Source of the DNA: Blastomonas sp. | GTDB lineage: Bacteria; Pseudomonadota; Alphaproteobacteria; Sphingomonadales; Sphingomonadaceae | Assembly: GCF_030373265.1 (NCBI RefSeq) | Contig: NZ_JAUCZC010000013.1 | Location: forward strand, 45,616-109,615 | DNA length: 64,000 nucleotides | Reading direction: 5' to 3' | Shown here: piece after piece, positions 8,742 through 17,676 of the stretch | Layout: every line of letters starts with the position of its first letter | Position numbering within the stretch: the first letter of the stretch is position 1 | The notes under the pieces: model-generated | What the model saw: only the letters and a program-made list of their open reading frames with translations | Databases searched by the model: none | What the model was told of the DNA's origin: nothing | Program-made: the position numbers and the translations under genes

Positions 8742-10611
8742 GACGGCATCCGCCCAGCGCGTCAGCGACAATGCCGCAGTTGGTGCGGAGGACGCGTTCG
8801 GCACCAGCATCGGCAACGAGCGCGTTGGCCTGTACAGCGGCAACGACGTGCGTGGCTTCTCGCCGGTGACCGCGAACAACATCCGGCTCGAGGGGCTGTA
8901 TTTCGATCGCCCGGCCTCGTTCACCGACCGGCTGGTGCAGAGCAATGTCGTGCGCGTCGGGCTGACCGCGCAGAACTATCTGTTCCCCGCGCCCACCGGC
9001 ATCGTCGATTACACGATCCGGCCGGCGGGCAACGACTTCGTGCTCAGCACGATGTTCGGCCTCAACAGCTGGGGCGGTGGGCGGCTTGAGCTCGACGCGC
9101 AGATCCCGGTGATCCAGGACAAGCTCAGCCTGGTCGCGGGCGTGTCGGGCTTCGTCGATGAACTCGCGCCGGGCAACCAGTCGTTCTATGGCTCCTATGC
9201 GCTCGCCGCGCGGTGGAAGCCCGCGCCGGGGGTCGAGGTCATTCCGTTCTGGAGCAGGCTCGATCTGTACAACCGCGAGGCCGCACCGCTCTATACACCC
9301 GAGGGCGCCTTCCTCCCGCCACGCGTCGAGCGCCGCCGCTTTCCGGGGCCCGAATGGGCCGATCAGCGCAACACGGTGCAGCATTACGGCGCGCTGACCA
9401 AGGCGCGGCTGAGCGAAAAATGGCAGCTCGCCGCCGGACTGTTCCGCTCGACATCGGACAGCAAGACCAACTTTGCCCAGAACTTCATCGCGCTACGCCC
9501 CGATGGCACCGCGATCCGCCGCGTCACCAGCGATCCGCCGCTGTCGCTCGCCGGATCCAGCGGCGAATTGCGGCTCAGCAGAACCTTCACCGATGGCCCG
9601 CGCCGCCACACCGTGCATGCCGCGGTGCGCGGGCGCGAGCGGGTGAGCCGCTATGGCGGCGGCGGGCGGATCGATTTCGAGCGCGCCCCGGTCGATCAGG
9701 TGCTCGATATTCCCGCGCCAGACTTCGCCTTTCTGCCGCAGACCGGCGAGACCGTGCGCCAGGGCATTGCGGGCATTGCCTATGATGGCCGCTGGGCGGG
9801 TGTCGGCGGCTTGAGCGTCGGTCTGCAGCACACCTGGTACGCCAAGCGCGTCGATCGCCCCGGCGCTCCGCTGGCGCGCACCGATGATCAGGCGTGGCTG
9901 CCCAATGTCACCGCCTCGCTCGAGCTGACCGAACGGCTGGCGCTGTACGGCAGCTACACCAAGGGGCTCGAAGAGAGCGGCATCGCGCCCGACAGCGCCG
10001 CCAACCGCACCGAAGCGTTGCCCGCGATCCAGACCTCGCAGATCGATGGTGGCCTGCGCTGGAAGGCGCCGTGGGGGATGAGCCTGATCGCCGGGCTGTT
10101 CGATGTGCGCAAACCGTATTTTGCCGCCGATGAAGCCAATGTCTTTCGCCAGCTGGGCGATGTGCGGCATCGCGGGGTCGAACTCTCCGCCGCCGGGCCG
10201 CTGGCCAAAGGACTGACCGTGGTCGCAGGGGCGGTGCTGATGCAGCCGCGCGTGACCGGCGACGGCGTCAGGCTGGGTCGCGTCGGGCGCCGCCCGATCG
10301 GACAGCCATCGCAGCTGCTGACGCTGGCGACGCAATATGCGCTGCCCGGTGTCGAGGGCGTGCAACTGACGTTCAACGTCACCCACCGTGGCACCCGCGC
10401 TGCCGATACGCGCAATCTCGTCACCCTGCCCGCGCGCGCCATCCTGGACGCGGGCGTACGCTGGCGGTTCGATCTGGCCGATAACCCCGCGCTGTTGCGG
10501 GTGCAGCTACAGAACCTCACCAACGCCTATGATCTCGCCCTGGTCGGCAGCGGCAGCTATCAGGTCAATTCGCCGCGGCAGCTGACGATGTTCCTGACCG
10601 TCGATTTCTGA
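8674..10611 (+). CDS. TonB-dependent outer-membrane receptor, short-plug paralogue 1
   Basis: Outer-membrane receptor of about 645 aa. ATG 8674 gives MSRFWRTFRVSLLLTTTTLGLTETASAQ, a signal peptide. It then shows a plug with FGTSIGNERVGLYSGNDVRGFSPVTANNIRLEGLYFDR and ends as a beta-barrel with the terminal aromatic residue (FLTVDF). It is clearly paralogous to the receptor on the opposite strand at 12892-14897 (shared VRGFSP, EGLYFD, FPAPTGIVDY, GLEESG(I/V)AP, GDGVRLGR(V/L)GRRP). The start overlaps the end of the permease gene by 68 nt, so it belongs to the ABC operon. Ligand unknown; the paralogue's place in a zinc operon hints at a metal or metallophore. Confidence 0.8.
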   Translation: MSRFWRTFRVSLLLTTTTLGLTETASAQRVSDNAAVGAEDAFGTSIGNERVGLYSGNDVRGFSPVTANNIRLEGLYFDRPASFTDRLVQSNVVRVGLTAQNYLFPAPTGIVDYTIRPAGNDFVLSTMFGLNSWGGGRLELDAQIPVIQDKLSLVAGVSGFVDELAPGNQSFYGSYALAARWKPAPGVEVIPFWSRLDLYNREAAPLYTPEGAFLPPRVERRRFPGPEWADQRNTVQHYGALTKARLSEKWQLAAGLFRSTSDSKTNFAQNFIALRPDGTAIRRVTSDPPLSLAGSSGELRLSRTFTDGPRRHTVHAAVRGRERVSRYGGGGRIDFERAPVDQVLDIPAPDFAFLPQTGETVRQGIAGIAYDGRWAGVGGLSVGLQHTWYAKRVDRPGAPLARTDDQAWLPNVTASLELTERLALYGSYTKGLEESGIAPDSAANRTEALPAIQTSQIDGGLRWKAPWGMSLIAGLFDVRKPYFAADEANVFRQLGDVRHRGVELSAAGPLAKGLTVVAGAVLMQPRVTGDGVRLGRVGRRPIGQPSQLLTLATQYALPGVEGVQLTFNVTHRGTRAADTRNLVTLPARAILDAGVRWRFDLADNPALLRVQLQNLTNAYDLALVGSGSYQVNSPRQLTMFLTVDF

Positions 10612-10619
10612 TCCGGCAG

Positions 10620-10659
10620 CGAGACGGGCGGAGCATTGTCGCCCCGCCCGCGCTCGTTT
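10620..10659. terminator. Hairpin between convergent genes
   Basis: CGAG-AC-GGGCGG (10620-10631) can pair with CCGCCC-GCG-CTCG (10644-10656), followed on the plus strand by TTTG. It lies between the converging stops of the TonB receptor and the S46 peptidase, a natural place for a terminator. The stem has an internal bulge and the T-run is short. Confidence 0.45.
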
Positions 10660-10660
10660 G

Positions 10661-12793
10661 TCAGCGCGTCACGCCCATTTCGGTCAGCAGCCGCTGCGCA
10701 CCGTCGACCTTGTCCATCGTCCACAGCATGAAGCGGCTGTCGACATGGATGGTGCGGTTGATGCTGGCGTCGTACGACCAGTCGGACACCACGCCATCCA
10801 GCGTGCCATCGAACGCCAGTCCGACAAACTCGCCGCGCGCATTGAGCGTGGCAGACCCCGAATTGCCGTTGGTGATATCCACAGTGGACAGATAGTTCAC
10901 CGGTAGCGTGCCAAGCTTGGCATCGGCATAGGTGCCGAAATCGCGCGCCTTGAGCGTATCGATCGCAGCCTTGGGTGCATCGAACTCGCCGCGCCCGGTC
11001 TGCTTGGCGACCAGACCTTCCGCCGTGGTGAACGGTGTCCAGATCAGACCGTCGCGCTGCTTGCCGGTAACCTTGCCATAAGTGAAGCGCAGCGAGCCGT
11101 TGGCATCGGGATACAGTGTGCGGCCCTGCGATTTGGCGAACGCGAGTTGCCCCGCCATCACCTGCGAGCGTGCCGCCTGAAGGCGCCCGGCCCGCTCCTT
11201 GGCCTTGTCCTCATCGGCCTTGGCCCCCGGATAGGCGGCAACCGCGAGCTGGAGGAACGGATCGGCCGACGCCTCGAACTCGGACGCGGGCTTGTCCATC
11301 CAGCCGATGCGCTGGGCGGTGTCGCCGAGCTGCGTATCGGCATACATCCGGTCCATGCCGATCTCGGCGATCTTGGCCTCGAGCGGCGCGTTGCGCTTGT
11401 CGGCGGCGACCTTGGCGTATTCGCCCAGCGCCTGCTGGAACAGCGCGCGATCGACGCCCGCATCGAAGCGCCGCTCGATCTGGGTCAACCGCTCGCGGAT
11501 CGACAAGCGGTCGCGGTCCTGGAAGCCGGGCTCGCGCTGCGCGTCGGGCTTTTCGCGTTCCTTGGCCCAGCGATAGAGCAACTGCGCCGCGGTCAGCAGC
11601 TGCGCGCGGTTGACCGTCGCAAGCCGCATGCTGTCGACCCGCGCCTGGTTGGATTCGGTCACCAGCGTGTCGAGATCTGAGAGCGCCTGACCATAAGTCC
11701 GGGTGCGCGCCGGATCCTCGGCCACCCAGGCGCGGAACTCGGCATCGGCCTGGTCCTTGCGGCCCAAAAGGTCGATGGCATCGGCCCCGGCGATCTCGCC
11801 GAGCAGCTTCTTCTTGTAGTTGTCCGAACCCTTCAGGATCGAGGCGTATTTGATCTCGGCATCCGGGTTGCCCGCCACCGCCTTTTCAATCGCGTCCGAA
11901 TACTCGGCACGCAGCTGCTGGTCGATCGCGTAGACCTGCTCGAAATTGTGGCGCACTTCAGCGGCGGTCCAATGCCGCTGGGTGACGCCGGGGAAGCCCG
12001 CGACCATCACGAAGTCGCCGTCCTCGAGCGGCTTGTCCGCGATCTTCAGCCACGACTTGGGCTGATAGGGGACGTTCTGGGCCGAATATGGCGCCGAAGA
12101 CCCGTCGGGCGCGACATAGGCACGGTAGAATCCGAAATCGCCGGTATGCCGCGGCCACTGCCAGTTGTCGGTCTCGCCGCCGAAATTGCCGATACCGCCC
12201 GCGGGCGCATACACCAGCCGGACGTCCTTGATCTCGAGCTGCTGCTGCAGGAAATAGGTCTGCCCGCCAAAATAGGGCCGCACATCGCAGCGGCGGTTGG
12301 CCTGCTTTTCGCACTGCGCGATCAGGCCTTTGCGGTTGGCCTCCAGCCGGTTGTAGCGATCAACACCCGAGAGCCGGGTGGTGACGCCCTTGTTCATCGC
12401 CGCGGTGACATCGCGCAGATCCTCGATGACATAGATCCGCGATCCCGGCGCGGCCTGCAGCTCATCCGCATTGGTTTTGGCCAGGAACCCGTCGACCAGA
12501 TAATCCTGCCCGGGCTTGGAGTTGTACTGGATCGATCCGTAGACGCAGTGATGGTTGGTCGCGACCAGCCCCTGAGGGCTGACGAACGAGGCCGAGCACC
12601 CGCCCAGCGAAACGATGGCGTTGAGCGGCGCGGCGTTGAGGTTGCCCAGATCGGCGGGCGAAAGCTCGAGCCCGGCCTCTTTGAGCTTGTCGCCCAGCGC
12701 GGGGGTCTGACCGGGCAGCCACATGCCCTCTTCGGCAATGGCAGGCGCGGACAGCAACAGCGCGGTGGTGGCAAGCAACAGGGGATGACGCAT
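10661..12793 (-). CDS. S46 family dipeptidyl-peptidase, DPP7-like
   Basis: Periplasmic serine exopeptidase of 710 aa that removes dipeptides from peptide N-termini. Start ATG 12793 follows CCGGAGTA and gives the signal peptide MRHPLLLATTALLLSAPAIAEE. The catalytic His lies in ATNHHCVYGS (residues 79-88), the Ser in NGNSGSA (Ser645). The specificity residue 18 positions after the Ser is Gly (GLAFDG), which in known S46 enzymes marks the DPP7 type (hydrophobic P1) rather than the DPP11 type (Arg, acidic P1). It follows the TonB receptor of the zigA operon by 98 bp on the same strand and may be co-transcribed. Other start sites up to 34 codons upstream lack a signal peptide. Confidence 0.88.
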   Translation of the reverse strand: MRHPLLLATTALLLSAPAIAEEGMWLPGQTPALGDKLKEAGLELSPADLGNLNAAPLNAIVSLGGCSASFVSPQGLVATNHHCVYGSIQYNSKPGQDYLVDGFLAKTNADELQAAPGSRIYVIEDLRDVTAAMNKGVTTRLSGVDRYNRLEANRKGLIAQCEKQANRRCDVRPYFGGQTYFLQQQLEIKDVRLVYAPAGGIGNFGGETDNWQWPRHTGDFGFYRAYVAPDGSSAPYSAQNVPYQPKSWLKIADKPLEDGDFVMVAGFPGVTQRHWTAAEVRHNFEQVYAIDQQLRAEYSDAIEKAVAGNPDAEIKYASILKGSDNYKKKLLGEIAGADAIDLLGRKDQADAEFRAWVAEDPARTRTYGQALSDLDTLVTESNQARVDSMRLATVNRAQLLTAAQLLYRWAKEREKPDAQREPGFQDRDRLSIRERLTQIERRFDAGVDRALFQQALGEYAKVAADKRNAPLEAKIAEIGMDRMYADTQLGDTAQRIGWMDKPASEFEASADPFLQLAVAAYPGAKADEDKAKERAGRLQAARSQVMAGQLAFAKSQGRTLYPDANGSLRFTYGKVTGKQRDGLIWTPFTTAEGLVAKQTGRGEFDAPKAAIDTLKARDFGTYADAKLGTLPVNYLSTVDITNGNSGSATLNARGEFVGLAFDGTLDGVVSDWSYDASINRTIHVDSRFMLWTMDKVDGAQRLLTEMGVTR

Positions 12794-12891
12794 TGAAAAT
12801 ACTCCGGAAGATCGCAAAAGCGATTGCTGGCCGACCAGATAGACCGGGCCAAAGCGCTGGGCAAGCGCGCGTGAAAGCAGGAAGCGGACCA

Positions 12892-14897
12892 TCAAAGGTC
12901 GACCGTGAGATAGGCGTTGAGCAGCCTTCCATCGAAGATGTCATAGGCGCCCGGCCCCCGCAGATCGAAGCCGCGCACATCGAGGACGTTGTTCATCGAA
13001 ATCCGCAGGGTCGCAGGGGTACCGTCGAGATCGAAGGCATAGCGCCCCCCAGCGAGACCAAGGTGCGCGCCTGAATGAACACGGTGTTGTCGATCGTGGC
13101 AGGCAGTCTGCCCGCATGGCTGATCCCGGCATCGATCGACACGCCCGGCAGAGACGTCAGCCGCCAGTCAAGATTGACATCCAGCCGCTGACGCGGCGTG
13201 CCGACCGGCCGTCGCCCGAGCCGTCCCAGCCGCACGCCATCGCCCGTCACCTTGGGGTCAAGCAGCACGCCGCCAAGGGCGATGCTGAGGTTTCCTGTGA
13301 CCTTGCCCGACAGCGACAGTTCGATGCCCCGGTTGCGCACATCGCCCAGCGCGCGGAACACATTGTCCACGTCCAGATCGAAATAGGGTTTGCGCAGATC
13401 GAACACGCCCGCCACCAGCCGGACATCCGGGCTGATCTGATAGCGCAGGCCCGCCTCCGACTGGCGGGTGATGATCGCAGGCAGCGCCTCGTTGCGGTTG
13501 AGCGCAAATGCGGGGGCTACTCCGCTTTCTTCCAGCCCGCGAGTATGGCTGGCGTAGATCGCCAGGCCCGCGATCGCGGTAATCGCCACGCCAAGGTTGT
13601 ACAGCAAAGGTGTCGCGCGCGTGCCGACCGTGCCGAACACCGGCTGGTCCACCCGCTTGCGATAGTCACTGTAGCTCAGCCCCAGGGTGAGCTCGCCCAC
13701 CGACTGCCACTGACCCTGATAGGACAGCCCCGCAAACCATTGGCGGACGCTGTCGTTCGCCTGGGGGCCGAAGGCGAAATCGGGTCGCGGCGGGTTGAGC
13801 ACCTGGCCGATGCTGACCGGTCCCAGATCGATCACAGCCGCGCCATCGAACACCTGCGCCCGATCGCGCCCGCGCAGGCTGACGGTCATGCGGTGCGAAC
13901 GCGGTCCCTCGGCCAGCAGCTTGCTCAGCCGCACCTCGCCGCTGGTGGACTTGAGCGTGCTGGGCGGATCAGCGAGGATGAGTTGCGAGCCCTCGCCTTG
14001 CGGCGTGAGGTCAACGATCAGATTGGTGAAGGCGCGCGCATCATCGAACAGCGATCGAAACACTCCGGCCCGCAATTGCCAGTCATCGCCGAGGTCGACG
14101 CGCCCGAACGCGCCGTAATTGATCGCAACACCGCGATAGCGTGCCCAGTCCGGCCCGAAATAGCGGCGACGCGGGACGCGCGGCGGACGAAAGTCGCCAG
14201 CCGGGATATAGATTGGCCCGGCCTCGTCGCCATACAGGTCCGATCGCGCCCAGAAGGGGACGATCTCGATCCGGTCATTCGGGGTCAGCTTGAGCGACAC
14301 CGCTTCGATATGCTGGAAGCTGTCGGTGGCGTTGTAAAAGGCGTTGCGATAGACGCCGGCGCCCACGCCGAGCGCGATGCGATCCTTGACCAGCGGCACA
14401 CTGGCGTCGAACTCGACCCCGCCGGCGCCAAAGCTGTTCACATTGGCCAGCACCGCGACCGAGGCGGTGTCTTCGGGCTTGCGGAAGCTGTAATCGACGA
14501 TGCCGGTGGGTGCGGGAAAATCGAAACCGAACGCGCTCAGCCCGACCCGGATGGTGGTGGAACGCCGGATGCGCCCGGTCAGCCCCCAGACCTGATCGAA
14601 ATACAGCCCTTCGATGCGGACATTGCCCGCTCTGGTCGGCGAGAAACCACGCACCTGTCCGGCATTATAGATGCCGATTGTCTCGCGCCCGACGCTCACA
14701 CCGAAGCCGTCAGACGCTGCACGGACCGCGTTCTCGCTGGCCCTGCCCTGCTCGCCAAGCGCGCTCGCCTGCTCACCCGCCGGCGGAGCGGGCGCGCCGG
14801 CGGGTGACTCGGTAGCCTGCGCGAGCAGAGGCGCAGGCGCAACGCACAAGGCCAGCGTGCCGGCGGCCCACCCCCGGACCCCGCGCACGTCAGCCAT
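12892..14897 (-). pseudogene. TonB-dependent receptor, paralogue 2, frameshifted near its 3' end
   Basis: Outer-membrane receptor paralogous to the one at 8674-10611. It begins MADVRGVRGWAAGTLALCVAPAPLLAQ (signal peptide) and shows FGVSVGRETIGIYNAGQVRGFSP and EGLYFDQ in the plug. The uninterrupted frame ends at 12993 with a non-barrel tail (...SISTVPLRPCGFR). One extra base in the C6 run at 13045-13050 (G run on the coding strand) restores SLGGRYAFDLDG...NAYLTVDL with a stop at 12892, exactly the terminal barrel strand expected. The start overlaps the DUF1826 stop by 8 nt, so translation is coupled and the gene belongs to the zigA operon. Homopolymer length error, slippage or true inactivation cannot be told apart here. 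Confidence 0.75.
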
Positions 14898-15456
14898 CGG
14901 CTTGCCGCGAAGGGGTATCGATCACCAGCACCAGCCGGCGTTCTTCGCTTCCCTCAATCGGCGGCGAGCGGTGCAGGCAGGCGCTGTGGCCGGGACCGAA
15001 CATGTGCCCCTTGAACAAGGCCACCGCGCCGGTGGCGACGCGAAGCAGCGGCGCATCGGGATCATCACCCAGGGTATAATCGGTGCCCGGCCCCGCTAGC
15101 GTGCAGATCAGCCGGAGATCGGTATAATCGGCGTGCACCTTGCGGCAGGCATTGCCGGTCACCCCCTCCAGCCGCACCCGCACGGTGTCACAGCGCATCA
15201 GCGCGGCAAAGCGGGTGGCCAGATCGGTGATCGCGGTCGCGAGCGTCTCTGGCAGCGGCGGCAGGTCGCCTGTCACCGTGCCGGGCGGACCGGATGCGCG
15301 ATGGCCGAAGGGGGCGAGATCGAGCAAAGGCGCGATGTCGCCGCGCTGCAACGGCACGGCTTCGGGATCGATGATGATCCGCGTATCGGGATCGAAAATC
15401 GCCTGCCAATCGCTGGCGGCCAGCAGGCGGTCGTGGGTCAGCGGTGCGCTTGCCAT
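14890..15456 (-). CDS. DUF1826 domain protein of zinc operon
   Basis: Predicted cytosolic protein of 188 aa. Recognised as DUF1826 by overall length and the conserved core KVHADYTDLRLICTLAGPGTDY followed by LFKGHMFGPG and the H-R-SPPIEGSEERRLVLVID end. Several His and Asp residues in these blocks could bind metal. Function is not established; the family is usually found next to CobW/ZigA-type GTPases, as here, where it starts 3 nt after the GTPase stop and overlaps the TonB receptor start. This context points to zinc homeostasis. Confidence 0.8.
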   Translation of the reverse strand: MASAPLTHDRLLAASDWQAIFDPDTRIIIDPEAVPLQRGDIAPLLDLAPFGHRASGPPGTVTGDLPPLPETLATAITDLATRFAALMRCDTVRVRLEGVTGNACRKVHADYTDLRLICTLAGPGTDYTLGDDPDAPLLRVATGAVALFKGHMFGPGHSACLHRSPPIEGSEERRLVLVIDTPSRQADG

Positions 15457-15459
15457 GGC

Positions 15460-16701
15460 TCAGGCATTCTCCAGCACGCGGGCCTGCTCGCCCCAGGCCG
15501 GGAAGGGATCGGCAAGCTCCCGCCAGCGCTCGGGGGTGTAGCCGTCTGCCTCGACCAGACAGGCGTCGAGCCCGGCGCGCAGCCGTGCTTCGTCCATATT
15601 AATGCCGATGAACACCATCTCCTGCCGCCGGTCGCCCCAGACGGAATCCCAGTTGTGCGCGACGAAATCCTCGAACTGGTTGTCATGTGGCCATTGGTTC
15701 TTGGGGACCGACGCCCACCAGCGCCCCATCCGCGCGGTCTTCGTCTGCGATCCCGCCACGGCAAGCTCGCCCACCCAGTCGGTGCGGGTTGCGAGCCAGA
15801 AGAAACCCTTGGCGCGCACCACCCCCTCGAGGCCGTCTCCGGTCAGGAAAGCGTAGAACAGCTCGGGCGCGAACGGACGCCGTGCCCGGTAGACGAAGCT
15901 CTCGATGCCATATTCCTCGGTTTCTGGACGGTGGCTGGCATAGCCGTATAGCTCCTTGGCCCATAACGGATGCTCGGCCGCGCGGTCGTCGTCGAACAGC
16001 CCGGTGCCCAGGATCTGCGCAAGGTCGACCTGGGCGCGGCTGGCGGTGACGATGCGCGCGTCGGCGTTGAGCGATGCGCACAACTTGGTGACGGCCCCCA
16101 GATGCTCGGCCGTCACGTCATCGGCCTTGTTGACGATGATGACATCGGCGAACTCGATCTGCTCGACCAGCAGGCCAACGAGGCTGCGCGTGTCATCTTC
16201 GCCCAGAGATTCGCCGCGATCGGTCAGGAATTCGTGACTGGCATAGTCGTTGAGCAGGTTCACCGCATCGACCACGGTCACCATCGTGTCGAGGGTGGCA
16301 ACATCCCCCAGCGACTCCCCGGCTTCATCGCGGAAGCTGAACGTTGCCGCCACCGGCAGCGGTTCGGAAATGCCCGTGCTTTCGATGACCAGATAATCGA
16401 ACCGCCCCGCCTCGGCGAGGATGCGAACCTCCTTGAGCAGATCATCGCGCAGCGTGCAGCAGATGCAGCCATTGGTCATCTCGACCAGCTGCTCGCCCGC
16501 GCGGCTCAGCGCCGCCTCCCCGCCGCGCACCAGCGCAGCATCGATGTTCACCTCCGACATGTCGTTGACGATCACCGCCACGCGCAGCCCGTCGACATTG
16601 GCAAGGATGTGGTTGAGCAGCGTGGTCTTTCCCGCGCCCAGAAACCCCGACAGCACGGTAACCGGGAGCTTGCGATCCGAGACCGCTGATAATGTGGACA
16701 T
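15460..16701 (-). CDS. zigA: CobW/COG0523 zinc metallochaperone GTPase (ZigA type)
   Basis: GTP-binding metallochaperone of 413 aa thought to deliver Zn to client enzymes when zinc is scarce. Walker [10 protein letters not shown] at residues 19-27, the metal-binding [11 protein letters not shown] (CxCC at 79-82), the Walker B/G3 region VIESTG, the guanine-specificity motif NKAD and a CobW C-terminal domain with [14 protein letters not shown] are all visible. First gene of a minus-strand operon with DUF1826 and a TonB receptor. A Zur-box-like palindrome lies 29-46 nt upstream of the start, so induction by zinc starvation is likely. Within COG0523 the exact subgroup is inferred from neighbours. 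Confidence 0.88.
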   Translation of the reverse strand: MSTLSAVSDRKLPVTVLSGFLGAGKTTLLNHILANVDGLRVAVIVNDMSEVNIDAALVRGGEAALSRAGEQLVEMTNGCICCTLRDDLLKEVRILAEAGRFDYLVIESTGISEPLPVAATFSFRDEAGESLGDVATLDTMVTVVDAVNLLNDYASHEFLTDRGESLGEDDTRSLVGLLVEQIEFADVIIVNKADDVTAEHLGAVTKLCASLNADARIVTASRAQVDLAQILGTGLFDDDRAAEHPLWAKELYGYASHRPETEEYGIESFVYRARRPFAPELFYAFLTGDGLEGVVRAKGFFWLATRTDWVGELAVAGSQTKTARMGRWWASVPKNQWPHDNQFEDFVAHNWDSVWGDRRQEMVFIGINMDEARLRAGLDACLVEADGYTPERWRELADPFPAWGEQARVLENA

Positions 16702-16729
16702 TCGAGGGAACCTTTCCAGTGCTTGTCAT

Positions 16730-16747
16730 GTAACGTTATATCATTAT
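16730..16747. promoter_or_regulatory. Candidate Zur box between zigA and the merC-like gene
   Basis: GTAACGTTATATCATTAT is an 18-bp imperfect palindrome, 15 of 18 positions matching the alphaproteobacterial Zur consensus as I remember it (GTAATGTTATAACATTAC). It sits in the 82-bp divergent region, 29 bp from the zigA start and 37 bp from the MerC-domain start, and could control both directions. Confidence 0.65.
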
Positions 16748-16783
16748 AAGCTATCGGCCAGTTCGACAAGTGGAGAAGTTGCG

Positions 16784-17200
16784 ATGACCATGGACCGCCT
16801 AACAGCCACGGCCCGCCCTGCGCGAACCGCCGATGTCGCCGAAGGCGTGGCGATCTCCGCGTCGATCCTGTGCCTGATCCATTGCCTGGCCCTGCCTGTG
16901 CTGCTCGCCGGTTCGCCCTGGCTCAGCCGCACCATGGACCTGCCGTTCGACGCACATCTGTGGATCGTGCTGCTGGCAGGCCCGGTCAGCGCATGGCTGC
17001 TGTCGAGGGCAGCGCGCCAGCACCGGATCGGCATTTTCGCAGCGGGCATAGCCGGACTGGGCTGCCTGGTCTTGGCGCTTATCCTGCCCGTCTCCGAGCC
17101 GATGGAAGCCGTCATCAGCACTTTGGGAAGCTTGATGCTCGCGAGCGCGCATGTCGCCAACTGGATGGCCCGGCATGACCAAGGCCAGCATTGCGCCTGA
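16784..17200 (+). CDS. MerC domain membrane protein, probably zinc-related
   Basis: Small inner-membrane protein of 138 aa with four hydrophobic segments and the MerC signature CLIHCLALPVLL in the first helix, plus a His/Cys-containing tail (HDQGQHCA). ATG 16784 follows GGAGAAG by 6 nt. MerC was first described as a mercury importer, but no merR, merA, merT or merP gene is near. It is divergent from zigA across a Zur-like palindrome and followed by metal-linked genes, so a zinc or other divalent-metal role is more likely. The transported species is not shown by the sequence. Confidence 0.8.
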   Translation: MTMDRLTATARPARTADVAEGVAISASILCLIHCLALPVLLAGSPWLSRTMDLPFDAHLWIVLLAGPVSAWLLSRAARQHRIGIFAAGIAGLGCLVLALILPVSEPMEAVISTLGSLMLASAHVANWMARHDQGQHCA

Positions 17201-17261
17201 CACATCGAAGCCCAGCGCGATTCATCCAGAAAAGTAGTGAAAGCCTTTGCGATTGTCTGTG

Positions 17262-17279
17262 GTTATGTTGTATCGTTCC
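17262..17279. promoter_or_regulatory. Weaker Zur-box-like sequence
   Basis: GTTATGTTGTATCGTTCC agrees with the remembered Zur consensus at 13 of 18 positions and lies 25 bp upstream of the GTG start of the secreted protein gene, where an operator would act on the ABC/DUF3299 genes. Confidence 0.35.
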
Positions 17280-17303
17280 ACCTTGACTGAAAAGGGGTGT
17301 TTC

Positions 17304-17660
17304 GTGCGCAAGGCATTTTTCACGGTAATGGCGGGAACCGCTTTTCTTGGCACCACGCAGGCCGCATCGGCGTGCGATCTCGAAGGCTTCGGCTTCACCC
17401 GGGTCAACCCGTTCGGGCTCAGCTCCTCCTGGGGGGTGCCGCAGGATCACAAGCAGAGCCAACCTGCATCAGCAGACCAGACCGCCAGTGTGCAAAGCGC
17501 CCGCCAAAACGAGGCGTCGACTGCCCGCTCGCAGAGCGAGCGCGAAACTGCCGAACGCCCGCGCGCGGACCGCGCCTCGGCCACCACGACCGGCTTTGTC
17601 CCTGTTTCCGCCGAAGCCGCCGCCAGCCAGGCGCAGCGCTTTACGGGGACCAAGGATTGA
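17304..17660 (+). CDS. Small secreted protein, unrecognised
   Basis: Predicted exported protein of 118 aa. GTG start at 17304 with AAAGGGG about 7 nt upstream gives the signal peptide MRKAFFTVMAGTAFLGTTQAASA, cleaved before CDLEGFGFTRVNPFGLSSSW. The rest is low-complexity, rich in Gln, Ser, Ala, Arg and Glu, probably disordered. I recognise no domain. It lies between the MerC-like gene and the ABC pair, with a weak Zur-like box before it, so a periplasmic accessory role in metal handling is a guess. An earlier in-frame ATG at 17247 would put 19 residues before the signal peptide and is unlikely. Confidence 0.65.
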   Translation: MRKAFFTVMAGTAFLGTTQAASACDLEGFGFTRVNPFGLSSSWGVPQDHKQSQPASADQTASVQSARQNEASTARSQSERETAERPRADRASATTTGFVPVSAEAAASQAQRFTGTKD

Positions 17661-17676
17661 TCGCGCCACGCCAGCC

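Noticed and set aside
13116..14807. 563-codon open frame antisense to the second TonB receptor
   Set aside because: Asp/Arg/His-rich translation without signal or domain; the minus-strand receptor explains the region.
16784..17200. Mercury resistance operon based on the MerC domain
   Set aside because: No merR, merA, merT or merP nearby and a Zur-like box in the promoter; zinc context fits better.
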